Assembly: GCF_900143065.1 (NCBI RefSeq)
Contig: NZ_FRCX01000013.1
Coordinates: forward strand, 1-64,000
Source: Duganella sacchari
GTDB taxonomy: Bacteria; Pseudomonadota; Gammaproteobacteria; Burkholderiales; Burkholderiaceae_D
Direction of reading: 5' to 3'
DNA: 64,000 nucleotides
The notes beneath the pieces were generated by a model, which was not told the origin of the DNA, did not search any database, and saw only the letters and a list, made by a program, of their open reading frames with translations. Below, in pieces: positions 38,844 through 47,368 of the stretch; position 1 is the first letter of the stretch; each line of letters opens with the position of its first letter. The translations under genes were made by a program, and so were the position numbers.

Positions 38844-39406
38844 GCGGTCAGCGACTGCTTGACGGCTTCCAGGATTTCCACCGACAGCGCTTCGTCATCC
38901 ACCGCGCGTGACAGGACGATGGCGCCGACCATGGCGGCGTAGGTGGCAATCGCCTGCTTGCGGCGCTCGGCCGCGTCGTCCCCGGTCATCAGCTGTTCCA
39001 GCACTGCCATCTGGCCGACCGCGCCCTCCGCGATCGCGTGACGGGCCTTGCCGCCAAGGCGGGCGATATCCGCGCCCAGCGCGGTGACGGAGCAGCCTTT
39101 CTCTGGATGGTCGCGATGCTTGATGGTCAGGTAGCCATCGGTGATTTTCTCCATCGCCGCCTCCCGGCCTTCGGCCAGATAGCCCTCCCAGCGCTCGACC
39201 GATTTTTTCAGCGCATGCGCGGTGGCCTCTGCCAGCAGGTCTTCTTTGGACGCGAAATGGCCGTAGAAACCGCCATGCGTCAGCCCAGCGCTCTTCATCA
39301 AATCGGCGACACCAATGCCGTCATACCCTTTTTCACGGAACAGCCGTGCGGCTGTTTCCACGATGCGCTCACGGTTGAGCGCTACCTGTTCCCTGCTGAC
39401 TTTCAT
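38840..39406 (-). CDS. TetR/AcrR-family repressor
   Basis: The 188-residue regulator has the TetR N-terminal helix-turn-helix (IVETAARLFREKGYDGIGVADLMKSAGLTHGGFYGHFASKEDL) and a C-terminal ligand domain with CSVTALGADIARLGG. It is divergent from a thiolase gene, and the intergenic region carries a 22-bp inverted repeat lying on a consensus promoter. It therefore probably represses the thiolase and, through read-through, regulates itself and ogt. The ligand may be an acyl-CoA or lipophilic compound, by context only. Confidence 0.92.
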   Translation of the reverse strand: MKVSREQVALNRERIVETAARLFREKGYDGIGVADLMKSAGLTHGGFYGHFASKEDLLAEATAHALKKSVERWEGYLAEGREAAMEKITDGYLTIKHRDHPEKGCSVTALGADIARLGGKARHAIAEGAVGQMAVLEQLMTGDDAAERRKQAIATYAAMVGAIVLSRAVDDEALSVEILEAVKQSLTA

Positions 39407-39429
39407 GATCGTCTCCCACTTCTACACTA

Positions 39430-39459
39430 TTGACAGTATATATTATGGGCGTAATATAT
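39430..39459 (+). promoter_or_regulatory. Consensus promoter of the thiolase gene overlapped by an inverted repeat
   Basis: TTGACA (39430-39435) and TAATAT (39452-39457) are 16 bases apart. ATATATTA (39438-39445) and TAATATAT (39452-39459) form a perfect 8-bp inverted repeat with a 6-base spacer, covering the spacer and the -10 element. This is the expected geometry for repression by the divergent TetR protein. Confidence 0.7.
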
Positions 39460-39491
39460 CAAACATTACGATCATCATTTAAAGGTGCATC

Positions 39492-40628
39492 ATGAAAGCA
39501 GTTATCAGTGGCTATGCCCGTTCGCCCTTTCATTTCTCCCGCAAAGGCAAGCTGGCCGAGGTGCGTCCCGACGACCTCGGCGCGCAGGTAGTCAAGGGCC
39601 TGATGCAGCGTACCGGCGTCGATCCCGCCTTGCTGGACGACGTTATCCTCGGCTGCGCTTATCCCGAGTCCTCGCAAGGCAATAACCTGGCGCGCATCGT
39701 CTCGCTGCTGGCGGGATTCCCGCATGCGGTCAGCGCCATGACCATCAATCGCTTCTGCGGCTCGTCGATGTCGGCAATCCACATCGCCGCCGCGAATATC
39801 GAGGCGGGACTGGGCGAGGCCTATCTGTGCGTAGGCGTGGAGTCGATGACCATGGTGCCGCAAGGTGGCTTCAACTTCTCCCCTCACCCGCAACTGCTGG
39901 CCGATACCGATGCCTACATCAGCATGGGGGACACCGCCGAAAACGTCGCCCGCAAATACGAAGTGGCGCGCGCCGATCAGGAGCTGCTGGCGCTGCAATC
40001 GCACCAGAAGGCCGCCGCCGCGCGCGAAGCGGGCCGCTTGAAGGACGAAATCGTCGCCATCACCACAGCCAACGGCGACGTCATCGCCGAAGATGGCTGT
40101 ATCCGCCCTGGCACCACGCTGGAAGCGCTGGCGTCACTCAAGCCGGTATTCGATCCGGAACATGGCGTGGTCACGGCCGGCACTTCGTCGCCGCTGACCG
40201 ATGGCGCGTCGGCGGTGCTGGTAACATCCGAGGCATTCGCCCGCCAGCACGGCCTGCAACCGACCGCGCGCATTGTTTCGATGGCCGCTGTCGGCTGCGA
40301 TCCCGCACTGATGGGCATAGGCCCGATTCCGGCCACGCAAAAAGCCCTGCGGCTGGCGGGCCTGACGGCGGAGGATATCGATGTCGCGGAAATCAACGAA
40401 GCCTTTGCCTCGCAGGCGCTGGCCTGCGTGCGCGAACTCGGGATCCGGCCGGAGGTGTTGAATCTGGATGGGGGCGGCATGGCGATCGGCCATCCACTGG
40501 GCGCAACGGGTGCGCGCATCACGGGCAAGGCGGCATCGCTACTGGCGCGGACAGGCGGCCGCTACGCACTGGCCGCCCAGTGCATCGGCGGCGGCCAGGG
40601 TATCGCGACGATACTGGAGAAGATTTAA
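39492..40628 (+). CDS. Acetyl-CoA acyltransferase (thiolase)
   Basis: The 378-residue thiolase has the nucleophilic Cys89 in NRFCGSSMSAIHIAA, the GGGMAIGHPLGATGARI loop with catalytic His, and the C-terminal QCIGGGQG Cys. It performs thiolytic cleavage of 3-oxoacyl-CoA in beta-oxidation, or the reverse condensation. No fadB or acyl-CoA dehydrogenase adjoins, so it acts with enzymes encoded elsewhere. Its strong promoter carries the operator of the divergent TetR regulator. ATG 39492 has AAAGG at optimal distance. Confidence 0.95.
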   Translation: MKAVISGYARSPFHFSRKGKLAEVRPDDLGAQVVKGLMQRTGVDPALLDDVILGCAYPESSQGNNLARIVSLLAGFPHAVSAMTINRFCGSSMSAIHIAAANIEAGLGEAYLCVGVESMTMVPQGGFNFSPHPQLLADTDAYISMGDTAENVARKYEVARADQELLALQSHQKAAAAREAGRLKDEIVAITTANGDVIAEDGCIRPGTTLEALASLKPVFDPEHGVVTAGTSSPLTDGASAVLVTSEAFARQHGLQPTARIVSMAAVGCDPALMGIGPIPATQKALRLAGLTAEDIDVAEINEAFASQALACVRELGIRPEVLNLDGGGMAIGHPLGATGARITGKAASLLARTGGRYALAAQCIGGGQGIATILEKI

Positions 40629-42109
40629 GCAGCAACCTCGATGCAGTTGCGGCCAGCGCGCTTGGCGCGGTGCAGCGCCGCATCGAGACGATCCAGCACA
40701 ATGGCACTGCCCTCATCCGGCGCCACTTGCGTCACGCCCAGGCTGATGCTGACCGTGGCGCCATAACCGGCGCTCGGCAGGTCCGCCTCGGCAATTGCGC
40801 CGCGCAGTTTTTCCGCCAGACGGACCGCATCCGCTGCGGTGGTATGCGTGGCCACGATCAGGAATTCTTCACCGCGCATGCGCGCCAGCATATCGGAGGT
40901 ACGCAGGCGGCCCATCACCGTTTCGGCAATCTTGCGCAAGACAGGATCGCCGACGGCGGAACCGTATAAATCATTGGACGAATGGAAGCTGCCAACGTCA
41001 AACGACAGCACGGCCAATGGCAAGCCATAACGGCGTGCGCGGCGGATTTCATTGTCCAGCATGTCCTCGCCCGCGCGGCGATTGGCGGCGCCGGTGATCG
41101 CGTCCACGGTGCTCATTTGCGACAGCTGGCCGGACAGCGCATCGTTCTGGTGCTTCAATTCGCTCATGCCCAGGCCAAAGCTGACAAATTGCGCCAGGCT
41201 GGCAAAGCAGGCAAACTGCTCGCGCGAGAACGTGACGTGGCGGTCGAACATCAGGCAGATGGCGCCGATTTCAGGTCCGCCCGGTTCCGCGCGCAGCGGC
41301 AGCGCCAGCACCATGCGGACATTGCGGTCATGCAGCGCCATGGCCAGCTCCGGATCGCCCGACTTCTCTGGCGCATCCAGCAGCACCATCTCGCCGCGCG
41401 ACACCGCCATCAGCGGCGGGAACACATCGCGCAACGGCGACTGCAGCAAACGGTCGCGGCGCTGCAGCAGCCGCGCCAGGTCCAGGTGATTACGCGCTTC
41501 CTGCGCCACCAGTTGCAGGTCGCCGCGCTCCTTGATGTGCAGCAGCGAGGTATGGCGCACGCCCGGGAAATTGCACAGCGCCAGACAGATCTGCGACGCC
41601 ATGGTGTTGATGTTGTCGATACCGCCCAATGCGCGTTGCAGGCTGCGCTGCACGCCCAGCAGGTCGCGCAGCTCTTTTTCCTTGTCCAGCAGCGTTTGCT
41701 GCATGGCGGCGGCAGGGTCTCCCGGCACCGTTAGCGCCTGCTTGACGGCCTGTTGCAGTTCATCGTTGAGCACAGGGCAAATACGGTAATCGAACGTGCC
41801 ATACGCCATCAGCTCCGGCAGCCAGGCGCTATGTTCATAGGTGCACAGCAGCAAAATCGGCTTGCCGGACCGGCTACGGATCAGCGCGCCCACGCCGGCC
41901 AGCTGGTTCAGGTGTTCAAACCCGGTGAGGTCGAGGATCAGCAGATCGGTGTCGCGCTTGGCCACCGCAGTGGCAGCGCTGTCGACGCTATCGCAGAGGG
42001 TAAATTGCGAAAACAATTCCCCACAGCAGGACTGAAACTCCGCGCGGCGATCACTGCTCGGATTAAAAAACACGCCTGTGCTATTCGGTCGGCTGAATGC
42101 ATCCGCCAT
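40625..42109 (-). CDS. Diguanylate cyclase with degenerate receiver, GAF and variant GGDEF (RGEEF) domain
   Basis: The 494-residue protein has a receiver-like N-terminus (residues 10-130, DLLILDLTGFEHL), a short coiled coil, a GAF domain at about 170-320 and a C-terminal GGDEF domain. The active-site loop reads RMRGEEFLIV, so the first Gly of GGEEF is Arg. An inhibitory-site RTSD lies at the usual distance before it. Variants with one changed Gly can be active or act as c-di-GMP receptors; activity is uncertain. Its 3' end overlaps the convergent thiolase gene by 4 bp. Confidence 0.88.
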   Translation of the reverse strand: MADAFSRPNSTGVFFNPSSDRRAEFQSCCGELFSQFTLCDSVDSAATAVAKRDTDLLILDLTGFEHLNQLAGVGALIRSRSGKPILLLCTYEHSAWLPELMAYGTFDYRICPVLNDELQQAVKQALTVPGDPAAAMQQTLLDKEKELRDLLGVQRSLQRALGGIDNINTMASQICLALCNFPGVRHTSLLHIKERGDLQLVAQEARNHLDLARLLQRRDRLLQSPLRDVFPPLMAVSRGEMVLLDAPEKSGDPELAMALHDRNVRMVLALPLRAEPGGPEIGAICLMFDRHVTFSREQFACFASLAQFVSFGLGMSELKHQNDALSGQLSQMSTVDAITGAANRRAGEDMLDNEIRRARRYGLPLAVLSFDVGSFHSSNDLYGSAVGDPVLRKIAETVMGRLRTSDMLARMRGEEFLIVATHTTAADAVRLAEKLRGAIAEADLPSAGYGATVSISLGVTQVAPDEGSAIVLDRLDAALHRAKRAGRNCIEVAA

Positions 42110-42318
42110 GATGTTACTCCCTGCTTTGGTTTTTAGATCTAATTATAAAAATGTCTCTCCTGCCTAGTGTGCCATAAAGTTCATAAATAGCAATATTTTT
42201 TGCATTATAGATCAGATTTTTTTTTGCGATCCGTGGTTTGCCTGCATGTGTTAACAAGCGCACCGTCAACCATGGGAGCGGCACCAATACTGTGTTCTCA
42301 AGGGTTAAGGAGAACACC

Positions 42319-43311
42319 ATGTCAAATTCGGAAAACCGCGCAGATCCGGGCGCGGCCAGCTTGCAGCGTGAAATTCAGCAGCGCCAGGACCAGACCGACC
42401 AGCAGGCTCAGCGCGCGAGTACCGTCAAGGACCAGGGCCCGGTCCAGACCACCGAACACGTTTACCCCGGCACGCCGCTACCGGCCCAGCACCTGGAAAA
42501 ACCGGGGCTGGAAGCCGATATGCAGCAGAAACCGGAATTTCTCGCGCCGGACTACTGCGGCAGCGGCAAACTGGCCGGCATGGCGGCCATCATTACCGGT
42601 GGTGACTCCGGCATCGGCCGCGCCGTCGCCGTGCTGTATGCGCGCGAAGGCGCGGATGTGGCCATCGTCTACCTGAACGAGGACCAGGATGCGGAAGACA
42701 CCAAGCGCTATGTGGAAGCGGAAGGCCAGGCCTGCCTGCTGATCCGCGGCGACGTGCGCGATGCAGCGTTCTGCCGCGATGCTGTCCATCAGGCGCATGA
42801 ACGCTTTGGCCGCCTGGACATCCTGGTCAACAACGCAGCCTTCCAGGAACACGCGGAAAAACTGACTGACTTGACGGAAGACCGCTTTGACCTGACCATG
42901 AAGACCAATGTCTACGGCTACTTCCACATGGCCAAAGCCGTCCTGCCTTACCTCAAGCGCGGCGCTTCAATCATCAATACAGGCTCGGTGACAGGGCTGG
43001 AGGGCTCGAAGCATCTGCTGGACTATTCGACCACCAAGGGTGCGATCCATGCATTCACGATGTCGCTGGCCTCCAACCTGCTGGAGCAAGGCATACGCGT
43101 CAACGCGGTGGCGCCGGGGCCGGTGTGGACTCCGTTGAATCCCGCCGATGCGCCGGCAGAGAAAGTGGCGCAGTTTGGCGCGACCACGGACATGAAACGT
43201 CCGGCCCAGCCGCAGGAACTGTCGCCGTCATATGTGTTCCTGGCGGCGCCCTGCTGCTCCAGCTACATCACCGGCATCGTGTTGCCGGTCACCGGCTCGG
43301 TGGGGAGCTGA
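42319..43311 (+). CDS. Short-chain dehydrogenase with long N-terminal extension (YhdF/YdaD type)
   Basis: The 330-residue SDR has a Gln-rich N-terminal extension of about 80 residues, then the NAD(P) motif IITGGDSGIGRAVAV, NNAAFQEHAE, the catalytic Ser and YSTTKGAIHAF. Homologues with this extension are general-stress proteins, often next to Ku/LigD genes as here. The substrate is not defined. ATG 42319 follows AAGGAG; the upstream extension of the frame has no ribosome site. The 209-bp gap upstream is AT-rich and probably holds the promoter, but I cannot fix it. Ku follows after 2 bp. Confidence 0.88.
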   Translation: MSNSENRADPGAASLQREIQQRQDQTDQQAQRASTVKDQGPVQTTEHVYPGTPLPAQHLEKPGLEADMQQKPEFLAPDYCGSGKLAGMAAIITGGDSGIGRAVAVLYAREGADVAIVYLNEDQDAEDTKRYVEAEGQACLLIRGDVRDAAFCRDAVHQAHERFGRLDILVNNAAFQEHAEKLTDLTEDRFDLTMKTNVYGYFHMAKAVLPYLKRGASIINTGSVTGLEGSKHLLDYSTTKGAIHAFTMSLASNLLEQGIRVNAVAPGPVWTPLNPADAPAEKVAQFGATTDMKRPAQPQELSPSYVFLAAPCCSSYITGIVLPVTGSVGS

Positions 43312-43313
43312 CC

Positions 43314-44279
43314 ATGGCCGCGCGCGCGTTGTGGAAAGGGGCGATCAGTTTCGGGCTGGTCTACATTCCGGTTGAAATGTACACGGCCGTGCAGGAGCAC
43401 GACCTGGATCTGACCATGCTGGACAAGCGCGACTTCTCGCCCATCGGCTACAAGCGCTATAACAAAAGCAGCGGCAAGGAGGTCAGCTGGGATCACATCG
43501 TCAAGGGTTACGAATATGAAGACGACGAGTATGTGGTGCTTTCGGACGAAGACCTGAAACGCGCCAATGTCGAGGCCACGCAGACCATCGACATCATGGC
43601 CTTCGTCGATGCGGCCGACGTGCCGCTCACCTACTATGAAACGCCCTACTATCTCGCGCCCTCGCGCGGCGGCGGCAAGGTGTATGCGCTGCTGCGCGAG
43701 ACTCTGCGCAAGGCCGGCAAGCTGGGCATCGCCACGGTGGTGATGCGTACCAAGCAGCATCTGTGCGCGCTGGTGTGCGTGGAAGACAAGATCGTGTTGA
43801 ATACACTGCGCTATGCGACCGAGATCCGTAGCGCGGAAGAGTTGAAGCTGCCGCCGGCGACCTTGAAGGCCGCCGGCATCAGCGATAAGGAACTCAAAAT
43901 GGCGCTGTCGCTGGTGGAAGGCATGAGCGCGGAATGGAAGCCGGAGCAGTACCACGACACCTACAAGGAAGACGTGCTCGCACTGGTAAAGAAAAAGATC
44001 AAGGCCGGACAGACCAAGACCATCACCGCACCCGAGAAGGAGGCTGCGGCGCCCAAGGCTTCGAATGTGGTCGATCTGGTGGCGCTGTTGCAGGATAGCC
44101 TGGGCAAACGCGGCAAGCCGCGCCGAGCCGCCGCCGAGGACGAGGAAGAAGAAGCGCCACCGAAAAAGCGCAGCACCAAGTCCACCACCACACGCCGTAC
44201 CAGCAGCACAAGCAAAACCGCCGCTCATACTGCTGCGCGCCGGACCAAATCCGCCACCACGCGCGCCAAGGCGGCGTAA
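43314..44279 (+). CDS. ku: Ku homodimer protein for non-homologous end joining
   Basis: The 321-residue protein is a bacterial Ku: ARALWKGAISFGLVYIPVEM starts the ring domain, with YYLAPSRGGGKVYALLRE and SLVEGMSAEWKPEQYHDTY near its end. It binds double-strand ends and recruits LigD. Residues 260-321 are a Lys/Arg/Thr-rich tail (AEDEEEEAPPKKRSTKST), the variable region that helps threading on DNA and LigD stimulation. It is 2 bp after the SDR gene and convergent with ligD 25 bp away. Confidence 0.95.
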   Translation: MAARALWKGAISFGLVYIPVEMYTAVQEHDLDLTMLDKRDFSPIGYKRYNKSSGKEVSWDHIVKGYEYEDDEYVVLSDEDLKRANVEATQTIDIMAFVDAADVPLTYYETPYYLAPSRGGGKVYALLRETLRKAGKLGIATVVMRTKQHLCALVCVEDKIVLNTLRYATEIRSAEELKLPPATLKAAGISDKELKMALSLVEGMSAEWKPEQYHDTYKEDVLALVKKKIKAGQTKTITAPEKEAAAPKASNVVDLVALLQDSLGKRGKPRRAAAEDEEEEAPPKKRSTKSTTTRRTSSTSKTAAHTAARRTKSATTRAKAA

Positions 44280-44304
44280 GCGCCGCAGCTTCACTATCCT
44301 TGCC

Positions 44305-46803
44305 TCAGCTGGCGCCCGGCTTGAACTTCATCAGCTTCATGGCGGCAGAGAGGCCCTTGGCCGATTTGGCGTAATCGTCCCACGGCGCGTTGCCGGCATC
44401 CAGGCGCGTGTGCACATTGCTGACGTTCCACTGATCGGCGCCATGCAGGCTATCCAGTTCCTCCCACGTGATCGGCACCGAGATACCCAGGCCTGGCCGC
44501 GTGCGCGCTGACCATGCGGCCACCGTCGTCGCGCCGCGTCCATTGCGCAAGTAGTCGATGAAGATTTTGCCGACGCGATTGCGCGGGCCGCTTTTCAACA
44601 CCAGCCGTTCCGGTATCGTCTCCGCCATATGGGCGACGATCGCCTGCGAGAAGTCCTTCACGTCATCCCAGCCGTAACCCGGTTTCACCGGCACCACCAC
44701 ATGCAAGCCCTTGCCGCCGCTGGTTTTCAGGAACGCCGCCAGGCCCAGTTGGTCCAGGAAAGCGCGCAGCAATACCGCAGCCTCCTGTACCTGACGCCAG
44801 GTAACGCCCTTGCCGGGATCGAGGTCGAATACCATGCGGTTGGGTTTCTCGTAGCTGCTGCCATTGGCGTTCTGCGTATGCAGCTCCACCACATTCATCT
44901 GCGCGGCGGATAACAGCGCTTGTTCCGATGGCACTTCCAGCATGGGCGGATGCGCGGGATCGAGCGACTGCTTGAACTGCTTCACGCCAGGCATGCGAGA
45001 AATTTCGGCGTGCTTCTGGAAGAACAACTCGCCGCCGACGCCTTCCGGCGCCCGCACCAGCGAGACCGGGCGGCCTTTCAGATGCGGAATCATCAGGTCC
45101 GCCACCAGCGCGTAGTAGCGTATCAGCGCGATTTTTGTCGCACCGCTTTCCTTGTCGATAACGCGATCAGGGTTGGTAATTTTCATGGAACTGAGCGCAG
45201 TTTGCATGACCGGTTCCTCCTTGATGTGCCTGGGCTCCTCGCGCACGATAACGCTGGCCTTCTTGTCCTTGCGCAGTCCTTTGAAGACAGCGTGCCGGAT
45301 GGAGCCCGAATGCGTCCACTCGCCGAAACTCACTTCCGCAACCAGTGCAGGCTTGAGCCAATGGGCTTTCTTGTCGATCTCGCGGCTGGGGGCGAAAGGA
45401 CTTTTATCGGCGTGCAGCTTGTCCATTCTGGATTTCAGCGCATTCAATGAAGCAGCGGTAAAACCGCTGCCGACATTGCCCGCGTAGTGCAGCTTGCCGT
45501 CCTTGTCATAGGTTCCAAGCAGGAGTGAGCCGAAACCGCTGCGCGAGCCTTGCGGATCGGTATATCCACCGATGACGAACTCCTGCCGCAGACCGCATTT
45601 GAGTTTGATCCAGGCGCCGTTGCGGCGCGAACTATATGGCGCATCGCGCCGTTTGCCGATGATGCCCTCAAGCCCCATCTGGCAGGCGGCGGCGATCATG
45701 TCCTGCGGCGGCGCATTGAGCGCGGTACTGAAGCGCACATTATCGGTCTGGCGTTTGACCAGCACTTTTTCCAGAATGGCGCGGCGCTGCTCCAGCGGCG
45801 TATCGCGCAGGTCGTGACCATTGTGGAACGGCAGATCAAACAGGAAGTAGACGATGTTACCGGGATTGTCTTCGTCGAAGGCGTTTTGCAGCAGGCCGAA
45901 ATCCGGTCGGCCCTCATCATCATGGACGACGATTTCGCCGTCATACCAACCGGATGGGAATTTGAGCCTGGCCAGTTCGTCGCGCAGCGGCTGCAGCTTG
46001 TGCGTCCAGTCGTTGCCGTTGCGGGTGATGAGGCGGATGTCCTTGCCGTCGATGCGGGCCAGCAGGCGGTAGCCGTCAAACTTGACTTCGAACAGCCAGT
46101 CGGCAGGTCCCGATGGCGGTGCATCGACCAGCGTCGCCAGTTGTGGCGACAGCGACTCAGGCAACGCGGCCTTGGGCGCTGCGCGTTCGGCTGCCGCGCC
46201 ATCCACCGGTGCGGCGGTTGCGGAGACAGCGGCGGGAGCGCCCGGTGCGTCCGGCATCGGTAGCGCTTTGACGCTGTCCGGCATTTCATCGACCACACTG
46301 AACTCGTCAGCGGAGCGCGCGTACTCGTCGTTCTCCTTGATGAGCAGCCACGGTTCCTGCTTTTCGCCTTTGCCTTTCATCCGCACCAGCACCCAGCGGC
46401 CGTGCATCTTGTGGCCGTTGATCTCGAACTTCAAATTGCCGGCCTTGAGCGCCTTGCGCGGATCGTCAAGCGGGCGCCATGTGCCCTTGTCCCAGATGAT
46501 GACCTTACCCGCGCCATACTGCTTGGGCGGTATCGTGCCTTCAAAGTCGTTATAGGAAATCGGGTGGTCTTCCACATGCACGGCCATGCGCTTGTCGTGC
46601 GTGTCGTAACTGGGACCTTTAGGCACGGCCCAACTCATCATGACGCCATCGAGTTCAAGCCGGAAGTCGTAATGCAGGCGCGAAGCCCAGTGCTTCTGGA
46701 TCACGAAGGTCAGCGCCTCCCTACCCTCCTCGCCGCCCTCAGCGGGTTCCGGCGTGATAGCGAAGTTGCGCTTGGCCTTGTAAGTTTTGAGCGAGCCTTT
46801 CAT
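44305..46803 (-). CDS. ligD: ATP-dependent DNA ligase D (PE-LIG-POL)
   Basis: The 832-residue LigD repairs double-strand breaks with Ku. The N-terminal 3'-phosphoesterase spans residues 20-190 (HWASRLHYDFRLELDGV). The ligase domain at about 225-520 has the adenylated Lys241 in EVKFDGYRLLARIDG and GLEGIIGKRRDAPY. The C-terminal polymerase/primase at about 535-830 has SLVRAPEGVGGELFFQKH and FDLDPGKGVTW. The order is that of Pseudomonas LigD. Linkers rich in Ala and Pro separate the domains. All catalytic motifs appear intact. Confidence 0.96.
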   Translation of the reverse strand: MKGSLKTYKAKRNFAITPEPAEGGEEGREALTFVIQKHWASRLHYDFRLELDGVMMSWAVPKGPSYDTHDKRMAVHVEDHPISYNDFEGTIPPKQYGAGKVIIWDKGTWRPLDDPRKALKAGNLKFEINGHKMHGRWVLVRMKGKGEKQEPWLLIKENDEYARSADEFSVVDEMPDSVKALPMPDAPGAPAAVSATAAPVDGAAAERAAPKAALPESLSPQLATLVDAPPSGPADWLFEVKFDGYRLLARIDGKDIRLITRNGNDWTHKLQPLRDELARLKFPSGWYDGEIVVHDDEGRPDFGLLQNAFDEDNPGNIVYFLFDLPFHNGHDLRDTPLEQRRAILEKVLVKRQTDNVRFSTALNAPPQDMIAAACQMGLEGIIGKRRDAPYSSRRNGAWIKLKCGLRQEFVIGGYTDPQGSRSGFGSLLLGTYDKDGKLHYAGNVGSGFTAASLNALKSRMDKLHADKSPFAPSREIDKKAHWLKPALVAEVSFGEWTHSGSIRHAVFKGLRKDKKASVIVREEPRHIKEEPVMQTALSSMKITNPDRVIDKESGATKIALIRYYALVADLMIPHLKGRPVSLVRAPEGVGGELFFQKHAEISRMPGVKQFKQSLDPAHPPMLEVPSEQALLSAAQMNVVELHTQNANGSSYEKPNRMVFDLDPGKGVTWRQVQEAAVLLRAFLDQLGLAAFLKTSGGKGLHVVVPVKPGYGWDDVKDFSQAIVAHMAETIPERLVLKSGPRNRVGKIFIDYLRNGRGATTVAAWSARTRPGLGISVPITWEELDSLHGADQWNVSNVHTRLDAGNAPWDDYAKSAKGLSAAMKLMKFKPGAS

Positions 46804-46957
46804 ATCGCCAGACTAGGCCTGTCCGCCCGCCATCACTGTGCGATGGCGAACATGTAAGCGATTGTAAAGCCCGTCAACGATGAGAAACCGGGACGCGTTT
46901 TACGCTCAGAGACGCAGGAATTGTCCTGGGCCCTGAACCTCCACAAAGGATTACATC

Positions 46958-47299
46958 ATGAAAAAAGTTATCGCTACCCTGATCGCTGGCCTGTTCGCTA
47001 CCGCTGCATTCGCACAAGCCCCTGCTCCTGCAACCCCTGCCGCTGCCAAGGCAGAAGCCAAGGAAACCAAAGCTGTCGCCAAAGCAGACGCCAAAGAAAC
47101 CAAGGCTGAAGTAAAAGCCGAAGCCAAGACCGCCAAGGCAGAAGCCGATGCAAAAAAAGACGTCGCCGTCGCCAAGGCTGAAGAAAAAGCTGACAAGGCC
47201 GACGCTCACGCCAAAGCCGCAAAAACCAAATCCAAAGCCCACGCCAAAGCTGAAAAAGCCGAAGCCGCAGCCACTCCAGCACCAGTCACCACCAAGTAA
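46958..47299 (+). CDS. Exported Lys/Ala/Glu-rich repeat protein
   Basis: The 113-residue product has a clear signal peptide (VIATLIAGLFATAAFAQ). The mature part is built almost only of Ala, Lys and Glu in units like KAEAKETKAVAK, predicting a long charged helix or coiled coil. It resembles histone H1-like and AlgP-like low-complexity proteins in composition, but the signal peptide places it in the periplasm. Function unknown. AAAGGATT precedes the ATG, and a strong terminator follows the gene. Confidence 0.65.
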   Translation: MKKVIATLIAGLFATAAFAQAPAPATPAAAKAEAKETKAVAKADAKETKAEVKAEAKTAKAEADAKKDVAVAKAEEKADKADAHAKAAKTKSKAHAKAEKAEAAATPAPVTTK

Positions 47300-47333
47300 T
47301 CATCGTCGCTCCCGCGCCAGCGGGAATAGCGCG

Positions 47334-47364
47334 AAAAAAAAGCGAACCTTTCGGTTCGCTTTTT
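47334..47364. terminator. Bidirectional intrinsic terminator
   Basis: AGCGAACC (47341-47348) pairs with GGTTCGCT (47353-47360) around a TTTC loop, flanked by seven A on the left and T-rich sequence on the right. It sits between convergent genes and can terminate both the Lys/Ala-rich gene and the RND operon. Confidence 0.85.
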
Positions 47365-47368
47365 GTTT

